From: Bifidobacterium thermophilum DSM 20210 | Lineage (GTDB): Bacteria; Actinomycetota; Actinomycetes; Actinomycetales; Bifidobacteriaceae | Length of the DNA stretch: 64,000 bases | Direction of reading: 5' to 3' | NCBI GenBank assembly: GCA_000771265.1 | Contig: JDUB01000010.1 | Span: forward strand, 62,001-126,000 | In this document: positions 1 through 8,824 of the stretch, piece by piece | Position numbering within the stretch: the stretch's first letter is position 1 | Layout of the letters: every line of letters starts with the position of its first letter | Notes under the pieces: model-generated | Database searches by the model: none | What the model was told of the DNA's origin: nothing | The model's input: only the letters and a program-made list of their open reading frames with translations | Position numbers and translations under genes: made by a program

Positions 1-1
1 G

Positions 2-409
2 GGCCAGTATCGTGACGAAATCACCGAACGTATCGCCGCGGCGCGTGCGGAAGGCGATTTGTCCGAAAACGGCGGGTATCAAGCGGCCCGCGAGGAGCAG
101 GGCAAGAACGAGGGCCGTATCAACGAGCTGACGGTCAAGCTGCGCAATGCGAAGATCCTGAAGGCGCCGAAGGCGGGTACGGTCGGCAACGGCTCAGTGG
201 TGACCCTTGAGCTTGCCGGCAAGGAATTGACGTACGTGCTCGGCTCCCGTGATATCGCCGTCGCCACCGATTATGACGTCATCAGCCCGGAATCGCCGAT
301 CGGAGCCGCGATCATGGGTGCGAAGACCGGTGACACGGTGTCGTACTCGACGCCGACTGGCCGTCAGATTTCCGTGACCATCAAGAACGCGGAGCCGCTG
401 AAGGCTTGA
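2..409 (+). CDS. greA: Transcription elongation factor GreA, 5' end cut off by window
   Basis: GreA binds the RNA polymerase secondary channel and stimulates cleavage of backtracked transcripts. The frame is open from base 2 and gives about 135 residues to a TGA; GreA is usually near 158 residues, so roughly 20 N-terminal residues lie outside the window. The coiled-coil end carries the acidic tip signature GDLSENGGY near the left edge. It is followed by the C-terminal FKBP-like domain, with YVLGSRDIA and the ending SPIGAAIMGAKTGDTVSY typical of the family. A long hairpin follows the stop and the next gene is convergent. Confidence 0.95.
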   Translation, partial: GQYRDEITERIAAARAEGDLSENGGYQAAREEQGKNEGRINELTVKLRNAKILKAPKAGTVGNGSVVTLELAGKELTYVLGSRDIAVATDYDVISPESPIGAAIMGAKTGDTVSYSTPTGRQISVTIKNAEPLKA

Positions 410-460
410 TATTTCATGGTGTGTTGTCCTGGTGGACGTCTCACCCGATGAATGCGGAAT

Positions 461-508
461 ATGGTTGTGGCCCGGCATATGCGCTTGCGTATGCCGGGCC
501 ACAACCAT
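461..508. terminator. Long hairpin between convergent genes
   Basis: Two 22-nt arms (461-482 and 487-508) pair with a single G-U exception around a 4-nt loop. The hairpin lies between greA (+) and the hemolysin III-like gene (-). Neither side has a T tract, so it may act as a bidirectional terminator or as a 3' end stabiliser. Confidence 0.6.
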
Positions 509-664
509 ACTACGTGGACTTGATGCGGCTCAATCTCACGTTCTGTCAGATGCGTAGTCGGGTGTGCGTCGGGTAAAGAAGTGTCGGGTAAGGAAGCCTC
601 GCGCATGCACCGGAACGCCGCAAGACGTTCATAGGAGCGTGGAGTGTGAGCCAGCCGGCCGCGT

Positions 665-1561
665 TCATCTGAGATTGCAAATCACCATGTAAATCGCCAC
701 CATATGGCAGGCATACCCGGCGATGGTGCCGAGATGGAAGATTTCATGGAATCCGAAGACCTTCGGCCATGGGTCCGGTTTGCGCAGGGCGTACACAATC
801 GCGCCGAGAATGTAGCACAAGCCGCCGGAAGCGATAAGCACTACGACTGCCGGCCCTGCTGCCGGGGAAATCCAGAACAAGCCCATGTAAGCGACCCCGG
901 AGACTCCGAAGATGATGTATACGAGCACGTACAGCCAACGTGGCGCGTTGATCCAGATGACATGGATGATCATGACAATCGCCGTGCACACCCACATGCT
1001 CACGATGATGATGTCACGCACGCGCGGCTGCAAGGCGAAGGACACCGGGGTGTAGGTGCCGGCGATGAGCAGGAAGATGTTGACGTGGTCGATGCGTCTG
1101 AGCACGTTGGTGACTTTGGGGGACCAGTCGCCCAGATGGTAGACCGCCGAATTCGTGAACAGCACGAGCGAGCAGGTCATGAAGACGGCGCACGCCCATT
1201 TCAGGCCGGTGCCGTGCGCCAGACAGATCAGGACGATCCCGGCAGCCAAGGACAGCGGGGAGGCGAAGGCGTGCAGCCAGCCTCGCATCAGCGGTTTCGG
1301 CCTGCCATGGACGTCCAGGCGCACCTTCTTCGCGATTTGCGGAACGCTGACTCCTTCGAGTTTGGCGGCCTTCGCCTCGGCTTTGGCGAGCTTGTGTTCG
1401 GCCTTTGCGTCCGCTTTGCTGCGGATGCGGTCCGCCTTCGCCTGCGCCTTGACGCGGATCGCCTTTGCTTTCGCGCGCATTTCGCGTTGCCTGGCCTGCG
1501 CGACCGTATCGCGCTGCTGCGACTGATTCGTTTCGATGGCGGCTTCCTCTGGTGTTGTCAT
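665..1561 (-). CDS. Hemolysin III / TrhA family membrane protein with Lys/Ala-rich N-terminus
   Basis: This is a PAQR-superfamily integral membrane protein; bacterial members (YqfA/TrhA/hemolysin III) are linked to membrane homeostasis, and true haemolysis is doubtful. About seven hydrophobic segments fill the C-terminal 210 residues. Family metal-ligand patterns are visible: YHLGDW in an early helix, RRIDHVNIFLLIAGTYTP in the middle and FHEIFHLGTIAGYACH at the end. The first 75 or so residues are a charged, heptad-like Ala/Lys/Arg stretch ending before the first helix, probably a cytoplasmic coiled coil and not part of the core family. The ATG at 1561 was chosen because GAGG lies about 9 nt upstream; a GTG at 1570 would add three residues. 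It diverges from the histidine kinase gene. Confidence 0.88.
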   Translation of the reverse strand: MTTPEEAAIETNQSQQRDTVAQARQREMRAKAKAIRVKAQAKADRIRSKADAKAEHKLAKAEAKAAKLEGVSVPQIAKKVRLDVHGRPKPLMRGWLHAFASPLSLAAGIVLICLAHGTGLKWACAVFMTCSLVLFTNSAVYHLGDWSPKVTNVLRRIDHVNIFLLIAGTYTPVSFALQPRVRDIIIVSMWVCTAIVMIIHVIWINAPRWLYVLVYIIFGVSGVAYMGLFWISPAAGPAVVVLIASGGLCYILGAIVYALRKPDPWPKVFGFHEIFHLGTIAGYACHMVAIYMVICNLR

Positions 1562-1584
1562 CTGCCTCACATCCTCGGTTACGC

Positions 1585-1601
1585 TAACGTAACCTACGTT
1601 A
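1585..1601. promoter_or_regulatory. Inverted repeat in divergent promoter region (possible operator)
   Basis: A perfect inverted repeat, TAACGTA-ACC-TACGTTA, is flanked by further TTACG/CGTAA half sites at about 1579-1583 and 1604-1608. It lies between the hemolysin III-like gene (-) and the histidine kinase gene (+), 24 bp upstream of the former's start. It could be a repressor site; the regulator is unknown. Confidence 0.4.
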
Positions 1602-1652
1602 CCGTAAGCGAAGTATTTGTCAATCTGACACCGCCGGGACGCGCATGGTGCG

Positions 1653-1658
1653 TATTAT
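1653..1658 (+). promoter_or_regulatory. -10 element placed for a leaderless transcript
   Basis: TATTAT ends 6 nt before the ATG at 1665 and no Shine-Dalgarno sequence is present. This geometry would start transcription at or next to the start codon. A -35 element is not obvious. Confidence 0.5.
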
Positions 1659-1664
1659 GGGAGC

Positions 1665-3158
1665 ATGGCAGTATTCACGCAAATCCTTGCGATGCGCCCG
1701 GACTTCACCGACGCCGATCGCGAATGGCTTCACCAGCTCGTCACTGATTGGCAGGTTATCGCCGACCTGAGTTTCGCCGACCTGCTGCTGATATTACCGA
1801 TGCCGGACGGCCGCTATGTCGTCGCCGACCAGTGCCGTCCATCCACGGTGATGACCTTGCGCAGCGAGGATGTTGTCGGCAAGGAAGTCGACCGTGAGCT
1901 TGACGGCGAGTTGGACGCTGCGATGCATGCGACGTCGATTTTCCGCTCGACTGTGATGCGCAGCATCGGCAAATCGACGGTGTGCAATGTGTATGCCCCG
2001 GTCCGTCATGAGGGCAAGACCTTGGGACTGGTGGTGCGTGAGACCAATATGGCGACACGCGAATCCAACGGCCGCTATGAGTCCGAAAGCATCAACGCCG
2101 GCAAGCAGCTCTATGAGATGATTCCGCGCGGGCAGTTCCCGTATCATGATCCAGTGATGAACCAGCGGCACAACGCCCGTGTCGCCGACGGATTCATCAT
2201 CCTCACCGTCGACGGCATCGTGCGGTACGCCGCTCCGAATGCGGTGAGCTGTTTCCGTCGTCTCGGCTCGCTGTCCACCATGCAGGGCCAGTATCTGAGC
2301 GAAGTCGGCACGCAGCTGCTGCATACGAACGACACGTTCCCTGAAAGCCTGCCGCTGGTTTTGAGCGGCAAAGCGGCGGTCGATTCTGAGCTCGAAGCCA
2401 ATCGTTCCGCGGTGTCCATGCGGTCTCTGCCGCTGTACGACGCAAACGGCCGGACGGGCGCCATCGTGCTGTGCCGCGATGTCACCGAGCTGCGTCGCCG
2501 GGATGTCGAACTGCAGACCAAGGATGCGACGATCTCCGAAATCCATCACCGGGTGAAGAACAATCTGCAATCCATCTCCGCGCTGCTCAGGCTACAGGCG
2601 CGCAAGACTCAGTCGCAGGAAGTCAAGAAGGAACTTGCAGAGGCACAACGCCGTGTGCAGACTATCGCCATGGTTCACGAAGGCCTCAGCCAGACCGCGG
2701 ACGAAATGGTCGACTTCGACAAGGTGATTTCGAAGCTGTTGAAGATGAGCGTCGATCTGGCAACCATGAGCGATCAGCGTATCGACATCGATTTCGACGG
2801 TTCGTTCGGGCTCATGCCCGCGCAGGACGCGACTCCGCTGTCCCTAGTGCTGACCGAACTGGTCACCAACGCGGTGGAGCACGGGTTCGAGGGCCGCCAG
2901 CAGGGGCATATCCTGATTCGCGCGAAGCGGACGGGCACGCATCTTGATATCGCGGTTGAAGATGACGGTTCTGGCATTGAAGCCGAGGAGGAACACGGGA
3001 TGGCGAAATCCTCGGGGTCCGGGCTCGGCACGCAGATCATCAATACCTTTGTCACCAACGACTTCGCCGGCAGCGTCCACTGGGAGCCGGGCGAGCAGGG
3101 TGGCACCAAGGTCATTGTGAGCATCAATCTCAGGGCTGCCCAAGCCGAGCAGAATTGA
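1665..3158 (+). CDS. pdtaS: PdtaS-like sensor histidine kinase (HisKA_2 type)
   Basis: This 497-residue soluble sensor kinase has no membrane segment. The order is an N-terminal GAF/PAS-like sensory region (about 1-160), a PAS domain (about 165-275), a HisKA_2 dimerisation helix with phospho-acceptor His in EIHHRVKNNLQSISALLRLQ (around 290-310) and an ATPase domain with LTELVTNAVEHGF (N box) and a glycine-rich SGSGLGTQIIN. The order matches actinobacterial PdtaS, which phosphorylates an ANTAR-type regulator that binds RNA. A matching ANTAR regulator is encoded about 40 kb away at 42961-43761. A long terminator-like hairpin follows. The start is the only ATG that fits the domain boundary, and it lacks an RBS. 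Confidence 0.88.
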   Translation: MAVFTQILAMRPDFTDADREWLHQLVTDWQVIADLSFADLLLILPMPDGRYVVADQCRPSTVMTLRSEDVVGKEVDRELDGELDAAMHATSIFRSTVMRSIGKSTVCNVYAPVRHEGKTLGLVVRETNMATRESNGRYESESINAGKQLYEMIPRGQFPYHDPVMNQRHNARVADGFIILTVDGIVRYAAPNAVSCFRRLGSLSTMQGQYLSEVGTQLLHTNDTFPESLPLVLSGKAAVDSELEANRSAVSMRSLPLYDANGRTGAIVLCRDVTELRRRDVELQTKDATISEIHHRVKNNLQSISALLRLQARKTQSQEVKKELAEAQRRVQTIAMVHEGLSQTADEMVDFDKVISKLLKMSVDLATMSDQRIDIDFDGSFGLMPAQDATPLSLVLTELVTNAVEHGFEGRQQGHILIRAKRTGTHLDIAVEDDGSGIEAEEEHGMAKSSGSGLGTQIINTFVTNDFAGSVHWEPGEQGGTKVIVSINLRAAQAEQN

Positions 3159-3304
3159 CACTACGGTACGTTGGCGTTTTTGCTTCCTGACGCTTTGGTG
3201 TTCTGATCCTGGGTTCCGCTATCAGGGCCCGGCTCGCATACATAGGTGAGATAGGCTCGGAAAATACCATAGAGTACAGATACCGCAGACAGCACGCCGC
3301 AGAA

Positions 3305-3350
3305 TCGCAGTGGGGCCGGCCATCCGAATCGATGACCGGCCCCACTGCGA
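3305..3350. terminator. Bidirectional hairpin between pdtaS-like gene and whiB1
   Basis: Nineteen-nt arms (3305-3323 and 3332-3350) pair with one G-U around an 8-nt loop, between convergent genes. There is no clear T tract on either side. Confidence 0.65.
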
Positions 3351-3373
3351 ATAAGACGGGCTGCCCGCGGCAA

Positions 3374-3652
3374 TCAGATCTGCATCTGCATATTTTGCGA
3401 ACGACGTGCGCGCATTGCGCGGCGCTTCAACGCGCGACGCTCATCCTCGCTCAAACCGCCCCACACACCGTAATCCTGGTTGGTGTCAAGCGCGCATTTG
3501 AGGCACGCGTCGATGACCTTGCAGGTACGGCAGACGGCTTTCGCCTCCTCAATCTGCTGATAGGCCGCACCGGTGTTGCCGACAGGGAAGAACAGTTCCG
3601 GATCCTTGTCGCGGCATGCGGCCTTTGCCCGCCAATCATAAGCACTGCTCAT
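3374..3652 (-). CDS. whiB1: WhiB1-like iron-sulfur transcription regulator
   Basis: WhiB proteins hold a redox- or NO-sensitive [4Fe-4S] cluster and regulate transcription together with the primary sigma factor. This 92-residue copy has the four-cysteine pattern: the first Cys in WRAKAACRDKDPELFFPVG, then CRTCKVIDAC. The G[VI]WGG turn (GVWGGLSEDERRALKRR) and a basic DNA-binding tail follow. The N-terminal sequence and short length are closest to WhiB1 as I remember it. A GAAGGAAGG ribosome-binding site lies about 8 nt before the ATG. An extra cysteine sits just after the fourth ligand. Confidence 0.93.
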   Translation of the reverse strand: MSSAYDWRAKAACRDKDPELFFPVGNTGAAYQQIEEAKAVCRTCKVIDACLKCALDTNQDYGVWGGLSEDERRALKRRAMRARRSQNMQMQI

Positions 3653-3718
3653 TGCTTGTTGCCTTCCTTCATGTCTTAATCAAGTCCACTACCAGATAAT
3701 CACGAAATCGAGGACTTT

Positions 3719-5779
3719 TCAAGAGGTTTGGCCCAGAGAAATGTCATCGTCGTGTGGAGATTGATAACGCAAACATTCTACTTGATAGCGCAAACATTGT
3801 ACAGGTCTTGCACTCGGCCCGTCAAGTACCACCGCGCGACCGGCGGTGGTGAAATCACGCCGCTGCATACAAGCGAGCACGGGGGCGGGAATGCCCAGCC
3901 CGAGATCATGCACGCGATCGCCGGTAGGGAAGACCACGCGTGTCGGCGCATCCTGCGGGACCCTGATATGGCGCAGGGACCCCGCGGCGAAGGCGACGGT
4001 GACATCGGGTGATTGCAGCGCCCGTCGGAATCGGTCGGCATATGGGTCGGTGGACAGCGGATCGGCGAGTTCGTCGGCGTCGTCGACAACGATGAGTTCG
4101 CGTGCCGGCCCCCGAGACGGCTTCAACGCGGCGAATCGCTGTTCGCGCCGCGCACCGTCGGCGCCGACCGCCCACCAGGTGACGTGGATGCCGATCATCC
4201 GCGACTGCTCGCACAGCACATCGAGCAGACTGCTCTTTCCGCTCCGAGGCCTGCCGATAATCGCGATATTGCCCAACGACACGTCAATGGATGCCGGGTG
4301 CCAGACGACCCCGTCGTCCTTGATACCGATGATCACCCGGTCGGGGCGCTCGGTTTGCATACTTCCGTTGCCATGGTCGGCAACTGCCAGATTGTCTGGC
4401 ATGCGGTCAAGGTGCTCCGGCAGCGGAGGCGTGAACAGCATGGGCGTGGGCGTCGGCGACAGGAACAGCCCCGCGGTGGCGATATGACGAATCAGACGTC
4501 GGGAATCTACAGGGGTCGTGCACCTCAATGATTGCAACGCCTCGCCATCGTACAGATAGGCCCCTCCCGGGCACGACGGACTGATGGCCTGTGCGACCGG
4601 GGAATCGAGCAGCTCGCGCGATTGCATGGCGTCGTTGACGCGCAGACACAGGTGCAGCCGCATATTGGCTTTCATTTCGGCACTGACCTGGCCGAGCGGG
4701 TTTTGCGTGCAGGCGATCAGATGCATACCCAGCGACCTGCCCAGTGAGGTCACACGGGTCAGCCGTTCCAGATAATCGGGCAGCAACGAACGTATCGCGT
4801 GGAACTCGTCGATGACAATGACCAGTGCGGGTGGTGGATTGTCAAGCTCGGCGAGGCTGGAACAACCCTGTGAAGCGACAAGCCGTTCGCGCCGCCGCAG
4901 CTCACGCTCCAGCGCGAGCAACGCCCTGGCCGCGTGGGCCAGATCGAGGTCGCAGACATTGCCCACACAATGCGGTAGGTCGGCAAGCCCTTGGAATGTG
5001 GCACCGCCTTTGAAATCCATGAACACGAAGTTCACTCGGCTGGGCGGATTCCTCGTCGCAAGCGCGAGGCACCAGACCAGCAAGGCCACGGATTTTCCGG
5101 AACCGGTGGTGCCGGCGACTAGCGCATGCGGACCCTGTCTGGCGATGTCCAGTGTGAATACCCCCGTTTCGCATGTGCCGATTGGCACGTCGAGATGCGG
5201 TGAATCACGCCTGTGTCGGGCATGATTTTGGGCGGCCGGGCCATGCGACTGCCAGCCGCGTGAACCGGGACTGGATGAATCCAACCCTTGCGCCCATGTG
5301 CGCACGATGGTACGCCACAACATCGGGTCATGGTCGAGTCCCAGCAGCCTTTCCAACGGTTCGGGCGTATCGAGTTCGGAGGGCGGGGGAGCGCCGTTTC
5401 CTGTCGGGAATTCGAGCGAAGACCGGGCAGTCACGCAAGCATCGTCGGAGGCATGCGTCTGCGTGTCGATATCGCCGTGTTCGTCCGCATTGCGTCCGCC
5501 AATCGCCAATATGGCGGAGGCAAGACAACCTATCAACCCCGGGATTGCCATAGGAATGAACATCCAGCGTCCTTCCAGCCCCATGATGATCGCCATCGTG
5601 CATTGCGTGGCGGCCGGCGCCAGGGCGCTGCATGCGATGAGGATCCGGCGATGGTGCAGCACAGATGCACGACGGTGCGTCTGCCGTCGCTGATTACCCC
5701 GTAGCACAAGTCGGTGTCGCTGACGCGGCCGAGCTGATTGCTGCGGAATATGCGTTGATGATCGAGAACCCAAAGTCAT
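3719..5779 (-). CDS. FtsK/SpoIIIE-type ATPase, EccC/EssC-like, orphan
   Basis: Membrane-anchored ATPase of about 686 residues. Two predicted membrane segments lie near residues 45-95, followed by an acidic linker. The first FtsK/SpoIIIE domain has a Walker A GTTGSGKS (about 223-230) and a Walker B VIVIDE (about 320-325). A shorter second module has GRPRSGKSS (about 509-517) and LIVVDDADE. Two ATPase modules after a paired membrane anchor resemble the EccC/EssC motor of type VII secretion more than chromosomal FtsK, because no gamma domain is visible. No WXG100 substrate or other Ecc gene lies nearby. The ATG at 5779 is preferred, since CATACT lies 6 nt upstream as a leaderless -10; a TTG at 5800 is the alternative. 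The C-terminus ends in a duplicated heptapeptide. Confidence 0.75.
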   Translation of the reverse strand: MTLGSRSSTHIPQQSARPRQRHRLVLRGNQRRQTHRRASVLHHRRILIACSALAPAATQCTMAIIMGLEGRWMFIPMAIPGLIGCLASAILAIGGRNADEHGDIDTQTHASDDACVTARSSLEFPTGNGAPPPSELDTPEPLERLLGLDHDPMLWRTIVRTWAQGLDSSSPGSRGWQSHGPAAQNHARHRRDSPHLDVPIGTCETGVFTLDIARQGPHALVAGTTGSGKSVALLVWCLALATRNPPSRVNFVFMDFKGGATFQGLADLPHCVGNVCDLDLAHAARALLALERELRRRERLVASQGCSSLAELDNPPPALVIVIDEFHAIRSLLPDYLERLTRVTSLGRSLGMHLIACTQNPLGQVSAEMKANMRLHLCLRVNDAMQSRELLDSPVAQAISPSCPGGAYLYDGEALQSLRCTTPVDSRRLIRHIATAGLFLSPTPTPMLFTPPLPEHLDRMPDNLAVADHGNGSMQTERPDRVIIGIKDDGVVWHPASIDVSLGNIAIIGRPRSGKSSLLDVLCEQSRMIGIHVTWWAVGADGARREQRFAALKPSRGPARELIVVDDADELADPLSTDPYADRFRRALQSPDVTVAFAAGSLRHIRVPQDAPTRVVFPTGDRVHDLGLGIPAPVLACMQRRDFTTAGRAVVLDGPSARPVQCLRYQVECLRYQSPHDDDISLGQTS
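3761..3802. repeat. Tandem 21-bp duplication in the 3' end of the FtsK-like gene
   Basis: Two adjacent 21-bp units (3761-3781 and 3782-3802) differ at two positions. They encode a repeated CLRYQ-containing heptapeptide near the C-terminus and keep the frame. Confidence 0.8.
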
Positions 5780-6057
5780 ATCGACAGTATGAAGGTGCAA
5801 TCGGCGTGTCGTCTAGACGCCCGGGGAAATGTGGACGAAAGATGATGACGGCACGAGCCAATGCGATAACGCTGTTCACCGGCGCTCTTCAATTGGGCGA
5901 TAGTGCGCGATGGTGCGCGAGTTGCCCGAATGCCCGAGATTGCGTGTGTGCCCGAGTGCGCGAGTGACCCCGCAAGGGGGAGAGGCCTTCACACGTTCCT
6001 GTGTGAAGGCCTTATACGTCAAAGAGGAACGCCGACGATACGCGGCTCGAACCCCTG
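5780..6057. other. Intergenic region with a hairpin, no gene recognised
   Basis: The region carries low-complexity CGCGAG/GCCCGA-rich sequence around 5900-5965. A hairpin follows with 12-nt arms at 5983-5994 and 6001-6012, close to the stop of the upstream LCP gene, so it may terminate LCP transcription on the - strand. No convincing coding sequence was found. Confidence 0.5.
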
Positions 6058-7359
6058 TCAGGAGGCCTCGGCAAGCGTCCCGACACTGCCCGAAGCGTGA
6101 GTGCCAGCCGCCAGTTCGCTGAACAGTTGCAGATTCTTGTCATCGTCAAGCAGTACGCACGATCCGACGCCGGCCACATAATATCCCTGATCGGTCCAGT
6201 AGACACTGCCTGATATGCCCTTGGAACTCGAGGCGCTGCGGAACGCCATCACCATGGCCAGCAGGGTGGTCGGCGTCGTCTTGTCATCCACGCTTACCGA
6301 GGCCAAGGCTGTTTTCGCAACCTTCGACGTGGTCGAGAAACTGGTCAGCGTGCTTCGCGATGTGGCTTTTTTCATAATCGCGGCGATGACTTGCCGCTGC
6401 CGCGCGGCACGGCCGAAATCGCCCTGTGGGTCGGAGTAGCGCATACGTGAGAACGCCAGCGCGGTCCCACCGTCTGCGACATGGCATCCTGCTTGCCATA
6501 CGAGCCCGGAATTCGCGTCGTTGACTGTGCTGTCATAGCATAGTTCCACACCGCCCAAGGCGTTGACCACGTCCTGCACGCCACCGAATTTCACCATGGC
6601 GACATGGTCGATTTTCTGTCCGGTGATGTTTTCGACTGCGCCAACCAGACTCTTCTTGCCGTATAGCTCGTATACGGCGTTGATTTTCATGGACTTGTCA
6701 TCGACCTTCACGAGTGAATCGCGGGGGATGGAGATCAGCGAGCTCGGCCCGCTTTTCGGTTTGGTCAGTACGAGAATCGTATCGGTGCGGGTTCCGGGGA
6801 CATCTCCAGAGGATTCGTTGATTGAGCCGTCGCGCTCGTCGGAGCCGAGAATAAGCCACGACGTCGCCTGTCCACTGGACATATCACTCAGCCACGCGGA
6901 TTTGCTGAGATTGCTGTTGACCCAGTTGTAGGCCGCGATTCCTGCGACGATGACGGCGACCAACAGTACGACAATGAACCTGGAGAACACACGGCCCACA
7001 CTGATGTGACGACGGGGTCGTGTCGGGCCGGAAGGGCCCCGTGAACTGGAAGGACGCCGGATATCGTTGGCGCTGGGTTCCGTCACATGGTCGTTGTTCG
7101 TGGCGTTGCGGGACGATCCGCCGGATACGCGTGCGGATTGCCGAACGGACTGTGCGGCGCCTGCTCGTGGTGCGGATGATGCCGCACGCGAACCAGAGGT
7201 ACGTCCTTGTGCCGGAGAGAAACTTGGAGGTACGACTTGTCCTGTAGCCGGCTGCGCCGGGGCGGACGGGGTGCGGACTCGGTGTTTCGGGGTCCCCGCA
7301 GGCAAGAAGCTCGGCGGTTGGCTGCCGCCAGCCTCCCACTGCGATGATCCTTGTGACAT
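6058..7359 (-). CDS. LytR-CpsA-Psr (LCP) family protein
   Basis: LCP enzymes transfer undecaprenyl-linked glycopolymers to peptidoglycan outside the cell. This 433-residue protein has a long Pro/Ser/Arg-rich cytoplasmic N-terminus (about 1-120), one membrane helix (FIVVLLVAVIVAGIAAYNWV) and an extracellular LCP domain. Conserved blocks include LILGSDERDG, RTDTILVLTKP, LISIPRDSLV, a middle VKFGGVQDVVNALGGVEL and SRMRYSDPQGDFGRAARQRQV, which supply the arginines and aspartates that bind lipid pyrophosphate. An AGGAGG site sits 5 nt before the ATG. A second LCP gene lies directly upstream in the same direction, so the two probably form an operon. Confidence 0.93.
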   Translation of the reverse strand: MSQGSSQWEAGGSQPPSFLPAGTPKHRVRTPSAPAQPATGQVVPPSFSPAQGRTSGSRAASSAPRAGAAQSVRQSARVSGGSSRNATNNDHVTEPSANDIRRPSSSRGPSGPTRPRRHISVGRVFSRFIVVLLVAVIVAGIAAYNWVNSNLSKSAWLSDMSSGQATSWLILGSDERDGSINESSGDVPGTRTDTILVLTKPKSGPSSLISIPRDSLVKVDDKSMKINAVYELYGKKSLVGAVENITGQKIDHVAMVKFGGVQDVVNALGGVELCYDSTVNDANSGLVWQAGCHVADGGTALAFSRMRYSDPQGDFGRAARQRQVIAAIMKKATSRSTLTSFSTTSKVAKTALASVSVDDKTTPTTLLAMVMAFRSASSSKGISGSVYWTDQGYYVAGVGSCVLLDDDKNLQLFSELAAGTHASGSVGTLAEAS

Positions 7360-7423
7360 ACGACCTCCTGTGCGAATACGGTGCTACTTTTACTCAGCGC
7401 GGACGTATTATCACGGATTTCCG

Positions 7424-8824
7424 TCATTCCTGCGCATTAACCGCACATACCGTCGCATTGAGGTACCGGTCGGCGATGCCTAGATACTGTCCTGTCGTCG
7501 GGTCGGTGATGGTGCCGTTCTTCTTGTTGACGATGCCGCCGGTGTTCGGGTCGATCAGCGTGCCGTCGGCGCGGGTGATCAGGCCGGTCTTCGGGTCGAC
7601 GGTCTCAGTCGGCGTTGCGGATGCGGATGCCGAGTCGGAGGCGCTTGGGGTGTCCGAGCTGCTGGGGGAGGCAGACGAATCGGAAGAAGTCTCGGACGTG
7701 GTGTCGTCGGCTTGTGTCAGCGGCACCTCCTTGCGCAGCTTCTCCCACACGTCGTCAGCGTTCGAAGCCCAGACGACGCGGTTGATGTCCTTGGACCACG
7801 AGGTCACCGGAATCGTCTGCATGTACAGGTGGGTCGGGTCGAGATCCTTCAGGCTCATGGCCAAGCCCACCAGCGTGGATGCGTGGGCCAGCCCGGAACT
7901 GATGCTCAGGGACTTGAGCGCAGTTTTGGCCAGTTGATACAGCTGCGAACTCTGCGTGAACAGGTTCTTGGAAAGCGCTTCCTTGATGATTTCCTTGACC
8001 AGGTACTGCTGGCGTGTCGTACGCATGATATCCGAGCCGTCGGTGCCGGTCCCATGGCGCATGCGGGCGTATTCGGTCGCCGTCGTGCCGTCGAGATGCT
8101 GCATGCCGGGCTGAAGATTGACACCGGTGGTCGCATCTTTCGTGGCGACGGGGATGCACAGGTCGACGCCGCCGAGCGCATCGACCATGTCCCTCATGCC
8201 GGCGAAGTCAACAACCACGAAGTTTTCAATGTCCAGTCCGGTCAGCGAATTGACCGCGGCCATGGTGCAGCTGCCGGCGGAGGCCAAGTCGCCGCCTTTC
8301 GCATACGCGTTGGCGAAAATCGAATTGAACATCACGTCATAGCGAGCCGCAATCGTGCCCTTGCTGGTCTGGCAGCTGGGGGCGTTCACGATGGAATCGC
8401 GCGGGATGGACACCAGGTTGATGTATGAGCGGTCGGCGCTGATCTGCAACACCATTGCGGTGTCCGACTGATGGTTCTCCGCCTCGCCCGGACCGCCCAA
8501 CGCCTTGTTCTCTTCGCCGCTGCGCGTATCCTGCCCAAGCAGCAGGATATTGATGGTCTGGCCGGCGTTGGGGTCGACGACGGTATTCTGCGTGGACCCT
8601 GACTTCTGCGGGATGATGCTGATGGTGTTGTCGTCAATGACATGGTTGATGTCGTACCACGTCATTGCGGCGGCGCTGCCGACGAATACCAAGGCCGCCG
8701 CAACGACGCTGACGACCACGGAACGAGCCTGGTGCCGGGTGCGGTACCCGAGGCTGTGGCGGGGCTTGGGCTGATTCCAACCATTGAGATTGGGAAGCTT
8801 GGGGTTGCTGCGATGGGATGTCAC
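7424..8824 (-). CDS. LytR-CpsA-Psr (LCP) family protein
   Basis: This is the second LCP ligase of the pair, with 466 residues from a GTG start that has AGGAAGG 8 nt upstream. A short basic cytoplasmic tail is followed by one membrane helix (about 32-55) and the LCP domain with LLLGQDTRSGEE, SDTAMVLQI, LVSIPRDSIVN, FVVVDFAGMRDMVDALGGV and ARMRHGTGTDGSDIMRTTRQQ. After the domain comes a Ser/Asp/Thr-rich stretch and a C-terminal tail with repeats of the form GxIxxxDGT, resembling wall-associated repeats. It lies upstream of the other LCP gene and diverges from whiB2. The family points to attaching wall polymers; the polymer itself is not identified. Confidence 0.92.
   Translation of the reverse strand: MTSHRSNPKLPNLNGWNQPKPRHSLGYRTRHQARSVVVSVVAAALVFVGSAAAMTWYDINHVIDDNTISIIPQKSGSTQNTVVDPNAGQTINILLLGQDTRSGEENKALGGPGEAENHQSDTAMVLQISADRSYINLVSIPRDSIVNAPSCQTSKGTIAARYDVMFNSIFANAYAKGGDLASAGSCTMAAVNSLTGLDIENFVVVDFAGMRDMVDALGGVDLCIPVATKDATTGVNLQPGMQHLDGTTATEYARMRHGTGTDGSDIMRTTRQQYLVKEIIKEALSKNLFTQSSQLYQLAKTALKSLSISSGLAHASTLVGLAMSLKDLDPTHLYMQTIPVTSWSKDINRVVWASNADDVWEKLRKEVPLTQADDTTSETSSDSSASPSSSDTPSASDSASASATPTETVDPKTGLITRADGTLIDPNTGGIVNKKNGTITDPTTGQYLGIADRYLNATVCAVNAQE

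Noticed and set aside
3161-3304. A small - strand membrane peptide gene (about 44 residues, one hydrophobic stretch)
   Set aside because: There is no start codon with an SD after the terminator hairpin and no known homologue, although the hydropathy is suggestive.
5983-6062. A tRNA suggested by GGCTCGAACCC near 6045
   Set aside because: No acceptor stem, D-arm or anticodon arm could be placed around the T-loop-like sequence.
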